DNA from: JADLHS01 sp044225555
GTDB lineage: Bacteria > Verrucomicrobiota > Verrucomicrobiia > Limisphaerales > JADLHS01
Reading direction: 5' to 3'
Length of the DNA: 64,000 nt
Assembly: GCA_044225555.1 (NCBI GenBank)
Contig: JBGAIM010000009.1
Location: 186,001 to 250,000 of the forward strand
Made by a program: the position numbers and the translations under genes. Under the pieces are notes generated by a model. That model did not search any database, was not told the DNA's origin, and saw only the letters and a list, made by a program, of their open reading frames with translations. Shown piece after piece: positions 45,145 to 53,603 of this stretch (the first letter of the stretch is position 1; each line of letters opens with the position of its first letter).

Positions 45145-45595
45145 CTAGTCACCTCCGATCAGTGTTATTTTTGTTGCAGCGGTTTGGTTCGAGCACGTGC
45201 GCTCGATTTTCGGAACAGTCCGGTTGTAGATTAAAATGTCATCCTCGTGCAACAACTTTCTTGGCCAAACTTTTCCCGCACGATTGAACTTCGGTGACAA
45301 AACACAGCTCAAAAGTTCTTCGCGGGAGCTCGCCGCGCTCTCGCTCGCGCCCACGTCGTGCGCAATGCGCGTGATCTGATTGAGCAGCCGGAGGAGCCGG
45401 CGCGGAAATCTTTCCAGGTTCGCGACGTGATAGCTCGCGAGCCGTAGGCGCAGGTTCTTCGCCTTGCCGATGTACAGCCGCGCCGCAAAACAGGCAAACG
45501 CCGGGCTGCGCGGGTAGTTCGCGGAAAAAGTCTTCGCCGGACCTTTCAACCAGCGTTCGCGGCGGTGGAAATAACCAGAGTTGTCCCGTAGCCAT
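45145..45595 (-). pseudogene. GIY-YIG endonuclease-like gene with a frameshift
   Basis: From ATG 45595 the first frame gives MATGQLWLFPPP...FFRELPAQPGVCLFC, the start of a GIY-YIG domain. Near 45480-45487 similarity jumps to the next frame: ARLYIGKAKNLRLRLASYHV, then ERFPRRLLRLL and a C-terminal FNRAGKVWP, ending at TAG 45145. Neither frame alone holds both halves of the motif. A short indel beside a TTTT run explains it. The family resembles the UvrC N-terminal nuclease. It is either a recent pseudogene, a sequencing error, or less likely programmed frameshifting. Confidence 0.75.
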
Positions 45596-45735
45596 GCGCC
45601 TGGTGAATCAAAGCGAGCGGGTCAAACGCTGTCCAGGCGAAACGCTCTCCGCACCGGCAAAGTTCTTCATTTATGATTCATGATCACAACGGGACTTGCA
45701 CAGGGAACTCGACTTTACCGGGGCTTTCGCCTGAA

Positions 45736-46848
45736 ATGTTCGCGATGTCTGTTCCGAAATCATTGATTCGTCCGCTCGTTCGCGCCTTGCACCCATACGT
45801 CCCCGGCGAACAGCCGAAGATCAAAGGGTTGATCAAGCTCAACACGAATGAGAATCCCTACCCGCCTTCGCCGCGGGTGTTGAAAGCCGTGAAAGCCGCC
45901 GTGGACGGGCGGCTACGATTGTATCCGAATCCGACTGCCGAAAAACTGCGGGCGAAACTTGCAAAGCTCCACCGCTGCCAGCCGGAGAACATCATCGTGG
46001 GGAACGGCTCGGATGAATTGCTGGCGCTGGCGGTCAGGTGTTTTGTCGAGCCGGCCCAGGTGACGCGCCAGGAGTCACGCGCTGTGGTGCAGTATTTCAC
46101 CCCGAGCTACTCGCTCTACCCGGTGCTGGCGGATATTCAGGGTGCAGCAAAGAACGCGGTGACCATCAAGCCGGATTTTAGTCTGGCCGGAATCGTGGAG
46201 TTGAAACGGAACAAGGCGTGGGATTTTCAAGCGGCCCTTACGTTCATTACCACTCCCAACGCTCCGAGCGGACGCGGCTATTCGCTCCGGGAACTCGACG
46301 CACTCTGCCGGAAGCAACGTGGCGTGGTGGTGCTGGACGAAGCCTATGTGGATTTTGCCGACGAGAATGCGCTGCCGCTGGCACTGAAACACCCGCACGT
46401 TCTAGTGGCGCGCACGTTCTCGAAAGCCTACTCGTTGTGCTTCCAACGCGTGGGTTATTTTGTCGGCCATCCGGAACTCATCGCGGCGCTCAACAAGATT
46501 CGCGATAGCTACAATGTGAATGGCCTCGGCCAAATTGCCGCCGAGGCGACGCTCGACGACCTGGGTTACTATCGGGCGAACTTCAAGAAGATCATTGCCA
46601 CCCGCCAGCAGTTGAGTCGTGACCTGACGAAGCTCGGCTTCCGCGTTTTGCCGAGTCAGACCAATTTTATTCTCGTGCGGCCGCCCCGATTTCCGGCGAA
46701 GGATTGGTTGCAAAAGCTGCGCGACCGGAAGATTCTCGTGCGGTGGTTCAGCGCGCCTGAAGTCAGGGATTATTTGCGCATCACGATTGGGACGCCACGC
46801 GAGGCCGCCGCCCTGAGCCGGGCGGCGCGAGCCATTTTGGAGTCCTAA
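45736..46848 (+). CDS. hisC: Histidinol-phosphate aminotransferase
   Basis: 370 residues from ATG 45736; ATG 45745 is also possible. IKLNTNENPYPPSPRVL near the start, VGNGSDELLALAVRCF, TTPNAPSGRGYS, VVLDEAYVDFA (PLP ring Asp and Tyr) and ARTFSKAYSLCFQRVGY with the PLP Lys are HisC blocks. It transfers the amino group in histidine synthesis. No other his genes are nearby. Fold-type I paralogs with other substrates are a minor alternative. Confidence 0.92.
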   Translation: MFAMSVPKSLIRPLVRALHPYVPGEQPKIKGLIKLNTNENPYPPSPRVLKAVKAAVDGRLRLYPNPTAEKLRAKLAKLHRCQPENIIVGNGSDELLALAVRCFVEPAQVTRQESRAVVQYFTPSYSLYPVLADIQGAAKNAVTIKPDFSLAGIVELKRNKAWDFQAALTFITTPNAPSGRGYSLRELDALCRKQRGVVVLDEAYVDFADENALPLALKHPHVLVARTFSKAYSLCFQRVGYFVGHPELIAALNKIRDSYNVNGLGQIAAEATLDDLGYYRANFKKIIATRQQLSRDLTKLGFRVLPSQTNFILVRPPRFPAKDWLQKLRDRKILVRWFSAPEVRDYLRITIGTPREAAALSRAARAILES

Positions 46849-46967
46849 GCGGGATTCGCGCGTCAAGTAAGTGGGCACAGTGTTTCGCAGCGGGACGCCA
46901 GATCCGAATCCCCGACACAAGAACGGTTTTATTCCACGGGGGCATTTGAATTGCTGAAAAAAACGGC

Positions 46968-47777
46968 GTGTACCAGGATTTCTACGGCTTAACCGAAGCT
47001 CCGTTCGACATTACGCCGAACCCGCGCTTTCTGTTTTACAGCGCGAAGCATCGGGAGGCCTTCAACCATCTGCTCTACGGCATCCGGGAGCGGAAGGGCT
47101 TCGTGCAGCTGACGGGCGAGGTGGGCGCCGGCAAGACCACGCTGTGCCGGGCGGCGATGGAGCAATTGGATCAGCACTACACCACGGCGCTGATTTTGAA
47201 TCCGGTGATGAGCGCGGAGGAATTGATGCGCGCCATCGGTTTCGAATACGGCCTGCCGGTGAGCGGGCTCGACAAACTGACCACGCTGGCCGTCATCAAC
47301 AACTTTCTCCTCCATCAAGTCGAGCAAGGCAAAGATACCGTGCTCATCATTGACGAGGCGCAGGACCTGACCGACGAACTGCTCGAACAAGTCCGCCTGC
47401 TTTCCAATCTGGAAACCGACAATCGCAAGTTGTTACAGATCGTGCTGATGGGCCAGCCGGAGTTGCGCGACCGGTTGAACAATCCCAAGCTCCGCCAGTT
47501 GCGGCAGCGCATCACGGTCCGCTTTCATCTCCCGCCGCTTTCCACCGAGGAAATGGGGCAATACATCCGGCATCGGCTGAAGACCTCCGGCGCGAATGGC
47601 CTGCCGTATTTCACCAAGCCGGCGCTCTGGCGCGTGCAGCGTTACAGCGGCGGCATCCCGCGTCTGATCAATGCCGTGTGCGACAAGGCATTGTTGGCCG
47701 GGTTTGTGCGGCAGACGGGGAAGATTAATTTCGGGATCGTCGGCCAGGCGATTCGCGAACTGGAAGGGAACATCTAA
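46968..47777 (+). CDS. ExeA/GspA-like AAA ATPase
   Basis: 269 residues from GTG 46968. YGLTEAPFDITPNPRFLF opens the ExeA family. LTGEVGAGKTTLCRA is Walker A, VLIIDEAQDL Walker B, and LIVLMGQPELRDRL-type sensor 1 is present as QIVLMGQPEL. YSGGIPRLINAVCDKALLAG closes the domain. Such ATPases work with GspB/ExeB in secretion-pore assembly or in polysaccharide loci. It lies two bases before a GspB-like gene, which supports that pairing. Confidence 0.9.
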   Translation: MYQDFYGLTEAPFDITPNPRFLFYSAKHREAFNHLLYGIRERKGFVQLTGEVGAGKTTLCRAAMEQLDQHYTTALILNPVMSAEELMRAIGFEYGLPVSGLDKLTTLAVINNFLLHQVEQGKDTVLIIDEAQDLTDELLEQVRLLSNLETDNRKLLQIVLMGQPELRDRLNNPKLRQLRQRITVRFHLPPLSTEEMGQYIRHRLKTSGANGLPYFTKPALWRVQRYSGGIPRLINAVCDKALLAGFVRQTGKINFGIVGQAIRELEGNI

Positions 47778-47779
47778 CT

Positions 47780-48313
47780 ATGAGCATGATCAACGACGCC
47801 TTGAAACGCGCGAAGAAGGCGCAACAGGAAAATCCGCCGCCAACTCCGCCACTGCAATTCCGGCCGGTTGAGCCTGGCCAGGAGGGACGCCCGCGTTCGC
47901 CGCTGATCCTGGTGGCCGCCGTGTTGGGATTAACCGTGATCGTGGCGATGGGTGGGCTGTTGATCTGGGTGGTGGTTCAGCAACGGGACGCGAGTTTGCA
48001 GGTTGAAGCCAAGACGGTCGCGCCGGTTGATGCCCCGCTCGCACCGCTGCGCGTTGAGCCCCCGCCCGCCCCGGCCAGCACGCCGGAAGAAGCCATGACC
48101 AACACCCAGCCGGCGGTGGCGGTTGAGCCGCCGGCGCCCGAATTCAAGCTCCAGGGAATTTTCTTCAATCCGCGCAGCCCGTCCGCCGTGGTGAACGGCC
48201 GGACAGTCTATGTGGGTGATAAAGTGAACGGCTTCCGCGTTTACGCCATCACCCCGCAGAACGTGACTTTGGGCACCGCGACACAAACGAATGTCTTGAG
48301 CTTGTCTGAATAA
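47780..48313 (+). CDS. GspB/ExeB-like inner-membrane protein
   Basis: 177 residues. MSMINDALKRAKKAQ is the typical N-terminal motif of proteins paired with ExeA ATPases. A membrane helix is at about 41-67, then a Pro/Ala-rich periplasmic linker, and a C-terminal domain (LQGIFFNPRSPSAVVNGRTV, VGDKVNGFRVYAI) like the GspC/PilP homology region. It would span the inner membrane and meet a secretin or peptidoglycan. It starts two bases after the ATPase stop. Confidence 0.85.
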   Translation: MSMINDALKRAKKAQQENPPPTPPLQFRPVEPGQEGRPRSPLILVAAVLGLTVIVAMGGLLIWVVVQQRDASLQVEAKTVAPVDAPLAPLRVEPPPAPASTPEEAMTNTQPAVAVEPPAPEFKLQGIFFNPRSPSAVVNGRTVYVGDKVNGFRVYAITPQNVTLGTATQTNVLSLSE

Positions 48314-48365
48314 GGGTTTCGCGGCACTCTGCGGGCCGCATGATCAACCCTGACGTTCCGCTCGC

Positions 48366-49067
48366 ATGATTGCCGAGTTTCGCAAGAACATGGCGAACTC
48401 GCCCGAGTACGCCCGGTTCGCTCCTTTTTTCATCTTCTGCGTCATTACCTCCGCGGCCTTTTTCTTGGGCAAGGACTGGATGTACTGGCTGTATGCCGCC
48501 AAGGTGGTCGTGGGGCTGTGGTTGATCTGGGAAATGCGGCCGGTGGTGACGGAGATGCGGTGGGCGTTCAGTTGGGAAGCGGTCGTCATCGGGGTCGCGG
48601 TTTTCGTGGCTTGGGTGGGACTCGATCCCTACTACCCGAAGAACAATCTGCTGTTCAAGGACACGGATGACAGCATCTGGAATCCGTTCACCCGGTTTGG
48701 CGGGGGCTCGGCCATCGCGTGGGCGCTGATTGTGATCCGCATCTTCGGCATGACGATTGTCGTTCCGCCGCTCGAAGAAGCGTTCTATCGCTCGATGGTT
48801 TACCGCTACATCGTCAAATTCGATTTTACCAAGGTGACCTTGGGTCATTTCGATGGAGTAGCTTTGGTGCTGACTTCCCTGTTGTTCGGGGCGGTGCATT
48901 TCCAGTGGCTGCCCGGCATCCTTTGCGGACTGGCCTATCAATGGTTGGTGATTCGTAAAGGCCGCTTGGGCGACGCCATGACCGCCCACGCGATCACGAA
49001 CTTCCTGCTCGGCGTCTATGTCGTGTGGAAAGGCCAGACAGATCCAAATGCTTGGAAGTTCTTCTGA
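48366..49067 (+). CDS. CPBP-family intramembrane protease, exosortase-locus type
   Basis: 233 residues with six or seven membrane helices. PPLEEAFYRSMVYRY carries the EE-x3-R motif, LLFGAVHFQWLPGILCGLAY the catalytic His, and DAMTAHAITNFLLG the last His/Asn block of CPBP (CAAX-type) proteases. The layout matches the CAAX protease-related family often found with PEP-CTERM/exosortase systems, though I cannot confirm that subfamily by eye. The PEP-CTERM proteins elsewhere in the window make the link reasonable. Confidence 0.83.
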   Translation: MIAEFRKNMANSPEYARFAPFFIFCVITSAAFFLGKDWMYWLYAAKVVVGLWLIWEMRPVVTEMRWAFSWEAVVIGVAVFVAWVGLDPYYPKNNLLFKDTDDSIWNPFTRFGGGSAIAWALIVIRIFGMTIVVPPLEEAFYRSMVYRYIVKFDFTKVTLGHFDGVALVLTSLLFGAVHFQWLPGILCGLAYQWLVIRKGRLGDAMTAHAITNFLLGVYVVWKGQTDPNAWKFF

Positions 49068-49734
49068 GCGGCGCACGGATTGGAAGTGCAAGACAAAAGC
49101 GGCTTCTGCCTGGCTGGTTTTGTTTGTTTTGATGCAATTGTGCGCGGCCTGCAGACCTCCGCTGTGTGGTCAACCTTACCAAGACGCGATGCCCGCTTGG
49201 CGCTACACGACAGGGAGTGGCAAGCAAGTCAGTGTTGCCATCCGCTCATACCCGCGATCAAGTTGGACTGAAGTTCTATTCCAACAGCGAACGGAAGACT
49301 TCAACCAAGAGGTCGTTCGCGTTGAGGCGATGATCGTTCAAGAAAAGTCGCCAGCAATGCGGAAGCGCTTCGAGTCTTGGCTTACAGAGGTCAACAGCGG
49401 CGCAGCGTTCCTCTCTCCATTCAGCCTGAAAGATTGGCCGATGGTCCTGCCGTCTCGGATATTCCTGACGAATGCAGAACCTGCTTTATGCTTGGTAATC
49501 GCGCGCCACCAGCCAAGCGGTAAGGATGTTTCCTTCATTCTCGAATCTGGCGACCACCTCACGGCCACGGAACTGAAAGAAACCATAACCAACACCTTCG
49601 CAACCCTTGGCGGAAGAGCGCCGCTAGCTTCCATTCCGCAGTCGCGCACTCCGATTTTCGATCCTCGGGGAAATGTGACTGATCCGCACCTCCGCAAACT
49701 CTTCGAAGATCAAATCTTTTTGCAGCAACGCTAA
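49048..49734 (+). CDS. Putative lipoprotein of unknown function
   Basis: 228 residues from ATG 49048, overlapping the protease gene by 20 bases. A hydrophobic segment ending QLCAACRPP looks like a lipoprotein or signal-peptide end, with a Cys as possible lipid site. The mature part has no family I know. It contains SYPRSSWTEVLFQQRTEDFN and a C-terminal helix. GC content is lower than in both neighbours, suggesting later acquisition. It ends seven bases before the fused pseudouridine synthase gene. Confidence 0.6.
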   Translation: MLGSSSERRTDWKCKTKAASAWLVLFVLMQLCAACRPPLCGQPYQDAMPAWRYTTGSGKQVSVAIRSYPRSSWTEVLFQQRTEDFNQEVVRVEAMIVQEKSPAMRKRFESWLTEVNSGAAFLSPFSLKDWPMVLPSRIFLTNAEPALCLVIARHQPSGKDVSFILESGDHLTATELKETITNTFATLGGRAPLASIPQSRTPIFDPRGNVTDPHLRKLFEDQIFLQQR

Positions 49735-49741
49735 CTGGTGA

Positions 49742-51355
49742 ATGAAAAGTGACCACGCTAGTTTGCCGCCTTGTGTGTTGCACGAGGACGAGCATTTGCT
49801 TGTCGTCCATAAGCCCGCCGGCTGGAACACCCACGCGCCATCGCCGTTTGCAGGCGAAGGCATCTACGACTGGCTGAAACATCGTGAGCCGCGCTGGGCC
49901 AGTCTCGCCATCATTCACCGGCTCGACAAGGAAACCAGCGGCGTGATGGTCTTCGGAAAGACGCCGCTCGCGAATCGTTCATTGACCGAACAGTTCTCCG
50001 ATCGCCAGGTGCGAAAGACCTACGTCCTGCTCACGGACCGTGAACCCAAGCAGCGCGAGTTCGTCGTGAAATCAAACCTTTTCCGGGCCGGTGAACGTTA
50101 CGTGAGCGGGAAACTAGGCGAGGAGGCGGAAACCCATTTTGAAGTTCGAAATCCGAAATCGGAAATCCGAACCCGGTCAGGGCAGTCGGCTCGCTGTTGT
50201 GAGTTGATCGCCAGACCGCTCACCGGCCGGACCCATCAAATCCGGGCGCACGCCGCCGAGCGCGGTTTTCCAATCCTGGGTGATGGGTTGTATGGCGGCG
50301 CGGCGTTTCCCCGGGTTTGTCTGCACGCCACGGAACTCACGCTCAAACATCCGGCCACCGGCCAGCTGATGAACTTCAGCGCGCCCGCCGAGTTTGACGC
50401 CGACGCCCGGCTCGCCTTGCGGACGGCCATCGTCCAACCGTCGGGCACGGATGCGTTTCGCGTGATTCACGGCGCCAGTGATGGCTGGCCGGGCTGGTAT
50501 GTCGAACGGCTGGGTGACTATTTGCTGTCACAGAGCGAGTCGCCTTTGAGCAACGCGCAACGGGCGGCGTTGGACGGGATGCAGCGGCGCGTTTATCACA
50601 AAATGCTTTCCCGCCGGGTCCGCGGCTCGTCCACCGCCGATAACTCGCCACAATCTGTGATGGGCGAGCCGGCGCCGGAACGCTTCGTCATCCACGAGAA
50701 CGGGGTGAAGTTTGAGATGAGTTTCAGCGAAGGCTACTCGGTCGGCCTGTTCCTCGACCAGCGCGACAATCGCCGGCGCTTCCTCACCGGCCACATCGCC
50801 GCTGACTTTGGACTTCGGACTCATGGCGCGAGACTCGAAGTGTTGAACACCTTCGCCTACACCTGTGGGTTCTCGGCTTGCGCGGCGCTGGCGGGCGCGC
50901 GTACGACCAGTCTTGATCTCTCGAAGAAGTATCTGGAGTGGGGCAAGCGCAACTTTACGCGGAACGGTCTCGACCCAGCGCCGCACGACTTCCTTTACGG
51001 CGACACGTTCGATTGGCTCAAGCGTTTGGCAAAGAAAGGCCGGGCCTATGACGTGGTGATCCTCGACCCGCCGACCTTTTCGCAGTCGAAGGAAAGCGGC
51101 GTTTTCCGGGCGGAGAAGGATTATGGAAAGCTGGTCACGGCTGCGTTGCCGGTGCTGAAGTCCGGCGGAGTCTTGCTGGCTTCGACCAATGCGGCCGAAC
51201 TGGCGCCGGAGAAATTTCTCGCCAACATCGAAACCGCCACGCAGGGCGCGCGCCGGAGAATTGTGCAACGACATTATGCGCCCCAGCCGCCGGATTTTCC
51301 CATCAGCCGGGCCGAGCCGGCGTATCTGAAGACGGTGTGGGTGCGAATCGCGTAA
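49742..51355 (+). CDS. Fusion of RluA-type pseudouridine synthase and RlmI-like methyltransferase
   Basis: 537 residues. About 8-225 is an RluA-family synthase: LLVVHKPAGWNTHAP, IIHRLDKETSGVMVF with the catalytic Asp near 62, and PLTGRTHQIRAHAAERGFPI. About 230-537 is a class I methyltransferase of the RlmI/RlmK type: GLFLDQRDNRR, LNTFAYTCGFS, DVVILDPPTFSQS near 441, and LLASTNAAEL. Both act on rRNA, so the chain could make two marks on one RNA. The synthase half has an odd linker (EVRNPKSEIRTRSG near 135) encoded by a low-complexity repeat. Confidence 0.88.
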   Translation: MKSDHASLPPCVLHEDEHLLVVHKPAGWNTHAPSPFAGEGIYDWLKHREPRWASLAIIHRLDKETSGVMVFGKTPLANRSLTEQFSDRQVRKTYVLLTDREPKQREFVVKSNLFRAGERYVSGKLGEEAETHFEVRNPKSEIRTRSGQSARCCELIARPLTGRTHQIRAHAAERGFPILGDGLYGGAAFPRVCLHATELTLKHPATGQLMNFSAPAEFDADARLALRTAIVQPSGTDAFRVIHGASDGWPGWYVERLGDYLLSQSESPLSNAQRAALDGMQRRVYHKMLSRRVRGSSTADNSPQSVMGEPAPERFVIHENGVKFEMSFSEGYSVGLFLDQRDNRRRFLTGHIAADFGLRTHGARLEVLNTFAYTCGFSACAALAGARTTSLDLSKKYLEWGKRNFTRNGLDPAPHDFLYGDTFDWLKRLAKKGRAYDVVILDPPTFSQSKESGVFRAEKDYGKLVTAALPVLKSGGVLLASTNAAELAPEKFLANIETATQGARRRIVQRHYAPQPPDFPISRAEPAYLKTVWVRIA

Positions 51356-51360
51356 CCGTT

Positions 51361-52440
51361 CTAGCCCGCCTGCAAGACCTTCAACATCTCCCGGTCGAGT
51401 TTGTGGCCACGAAACTGCTCGTACTGGATGTCGGTGCGTCCGCTGTCGAGCACGCCGAACGAGCCGCGGAGATTCCAGAGGGCCCAACCCCACCCGGCAT
51501 CGCGCCAGAGCTCAAGTTCATCGCGCATCCACGCCAGGGCGACGGCGTGCGGCGTGCGGTTATGCGCGCCCCATTCTCCAACGTGAACGCCCACGCCTTT
51601 GCGCGCCAGCTTTTGCCACGGGGCGATGCGATCTTTTTTTAGAAACGATTTGTCGATGACTTGTCCATCCGGCTTCTTGAGCGGCCAGGTGGGCGCGGGC
51701 CATTTGTCTGAGCCGCCAATCCAGCTTGCCTTGAAGTGACTGACCTCCATTGGGTCGTAACCTCGGGTGCTCTCGGCGATGCCCAAATCCGCCAGGCTGA
51801 ATACCGGGTCGCGCCCCCATTGCAGGCCGTCGGCGATAATGAGCCGGTCCGGGTCTTCGGCGCGAATCGCCTCCACCAAGCGGCGTACGACGCGGGTGTA
51901 GTTTTCTTCCGAGACGTTGGCCGGCTCGTTCAACAGATCGAAGCTCAACCGCGCGGCGGGCACGCCTTTGAACCGCCGGGCCAGCAGCGCCCATTGAAAA
52001 ACGCAGGCGTCGAGGGCTCTTTCGTCCTTCCACAAATCCAGCGGTTCACCGGGCGGGTTGACGCAGTAGCCCGGAGCGCGATGGAGGTTCAAGCAGATGT
52101 GAACGCCGTGTTTTTCGCCGGAGGCAACGGCGGCGTCCAGGTGTTTCAGTTCCGGCTCGCGCGCCGAGCGCATATCGTCGTGCGAAGACCAGCAGAGATA
52201 CGACATTGGCAACCGCGCAAAATCAAAACCCCATTCGTGCAGCAGGGCGAAATCGCTGTCTGGAAACGGAGGGTTGCCGCCCGGTCGGGCGACAAATTTT
52301 TCCGTCAGGTTGAACCCGCGCCAGCGCGGCAGTTTGGCGGCCAGTTCTTTGGCGGTGGCGGCGCGCGCGGTGAACACCTGACCGCTGGCAAGCGCCGCAG
52401 TAGCGAGGGTAGTGGTTTGGAGAAAGGTTCGTCGCTTCAT
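51361..52440 (-). CDS. Exported glycoside hydrolase family 5 (cellulase-like)
   Basis: 359 residues from ATG 52440. MKRRTFLQTTTLATAALASG is a twin-arginine signal. The GH5 TIM barrel shows ICLNLHRAPGYCVNP, SFDLLNEPANVSEENY with the acid/base Glu near 171, and GVGVHVGEWGAHNRTP with the nucleophile Glu near 289. It should cut beta-1,4-type glucan or mannan outside the cytoplasm. It follows the vWA gene by 20 bases on the same strand and is convergent with the fusion gene. Confidence 0.9.
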   Translation of the reverse strand: MKRRTFLQTTTLATAALASGQVFTARAATAKELAAKLPRWRGFNLTEKFVARPGGNPPFPDSDFALLHEWGFDFARLPMSYLCWSSHDDMRSAREPELKHLDAAVASGEKHGVHICLNLHRAPGYCVNPPGEPLDLWKDERALDACVFQWALLARRFKGVPAARLSFDLLNEPANVSEENYTRVVRRLVEAIRAEDPDRLIIADGLQWGRDPVFSLADLGIAESTRGYDPMEVSHFKASWIGGSDKWPAPTWPLKKPDGQVIDKSFLKKDRIAPWQKLARKGVGVHVGEWGAHNRTPHAVALAWMRDELELWRDAGWGWALWNLRGSFGVLDSGRTDIQYEQFRGHKLDREMLKVLQAG

Positions 52441-52460
52441 GAGCACCCGTTTTCGACGAA

Positions 52461-53603
52461 TCACTTTTCGTCCTTGTTCATCGAGCGCGTGATCAAGCTG
52501 ACCCGCGGTTCGGCGCGGGAACGTTTCAAAAGCGCGAAGCACACGATGGTCACCCCGAGGAGCACAACTCCCGCACCCACCAGAATCGGGAGCAAGGGCA
52601 ACTTGCCCGGCGACTTGTCCGCCGAGGCGGCAGGTTCAGAGGAAACAATTGCTGGCGGGTTGGTCGGCGCCACGCCTGCCGGAGCAACCGCTGTTTCAGC
52701 CGGTTTGTTGGTGACGACAACAGTGGGTGCGGGCGGCGGATTGGTCGGTAGTACGACGGGCGGAGGCGTGCGTTCGGCGATTGCCGGCGGCGGGTTGGTG
52801 GGCGGCGATACGGCCCCATTGGTTTCGGGTCTCGGTGCCGGTTCGGGCGCCACCGGCGTGATTGGCACAGGAGGCGGTGCAGTCGTTACTGTGACCGGAG
52901 CTGGGTTGGTGGAAGCAGGTGTGTTGGTAGAATCCAGCCCGCCCGGATAAGCGGGCAGTTCAATCGGCCAGGGCGGCGTGTTCACCCGCAAACTGACGAA
53001 CTTGCCTTTGGCGGCGCGCAGGATGGTCACGAACGGCATCGCCTGCCGGCGCTGCTCGGCGGCGTTGAGCTTGAACGCCTCGGCGATCTGTTCATCGAAC
53101 GTCGTGCCGGCGGGCGTTTCGCTGCCGTCGGAAATGAGGATCACCGTAATCTTGTCCGAATCCGCGATCACATTGGTCAACTGCGCCATGACGGGAGCGA
53201 GGCGGGATTGTTTGGTGTAGCGCTGTTGTTGGATGAACTGAACGAGCTTGAGGGTGATCTCCCGGCCGGTCTGCGGCGTCCAGCGTTGCAACGGAAACTG
53301 GCCCGTGTGCAAATCGCTGTCATAGGTCCACGCGCCAATGTTGTCGCCCCGGTCCAACTGCCCGTTCACGCCGGAGGAAAACAGCCGGCCGACAACATTC
53401 AGCACATTGGTTGAGCGCTTTTGCATGGCGGCGGAAGTTTCGACAACGAGGAGAAACCGCTCGGGGGGAGGGCCGTTCGTGCGCGGACCGGCGGCGCGGT
53501 TCGTTTGGGCCGGGGCCGGCAAGGTCAGCGCGCACACGAACAGGCAGAGCAGCGGACCCGGGCGGAACCTGGGGCTTCGGTTTAGCAACGGGGAAAAATT
53601 CAT
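52461..53603 (-). CDS. Exported vWA-like protein with Pro-rich linker and C-terminal membrane helix
   Basis: 380 residues from ATG 53603, overlapping the NYN gene stop (ATGA). Signal peptide about 1-33. A von Willebrand A-like fold at about 45-210 has FLLVVETSAAMQ in the MIDAS position (Glu instead of the usual Asp of DxSxS) and ITVILISDGSET for the later strand. About 225-335 is a long Pro/Thr/Ala-rich linker. A membrane helix (LLPILVGAGVVLLGVTIVCF) and a basic cytoplasmic tail end it. It may be a surface-displayed adhesion or sensing protein. Confidence 0.75.
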   Translation of the reverse strand: MNFSPLLNRSPRFRPGPLLCLFVCALTLPAPAQTNRAAGPRTNGPPPERFLLVVETSAAMQKRSTNVLNVVGRLFSSGVNGQLDRGDNIGAWTYDSDLHTGQFPLQRWTPQTGREITLKLVQFIQQQRYTKQSRLAPVMAQLTNVIADSDKITVILISDGSETPAGTTFDEQIAEAFKLNAAEQRRQAMPFVTILRAAKGKFVSLRVNTPPWPIELPAYPGGLDSTNTPASTNPAPVTVTTAPPPVPITPVAPEPAPRPETNGAVSPPTNPPPAIAERTPPPVVLPTNPPPAPTVVVTNKPAETAVAPAGVAPTNPPAIVSSEPAASADKSPGKLPLLPILVGAGVVLLGVTIVCFALLKRSRAEPRVSLITRSMNKDEK

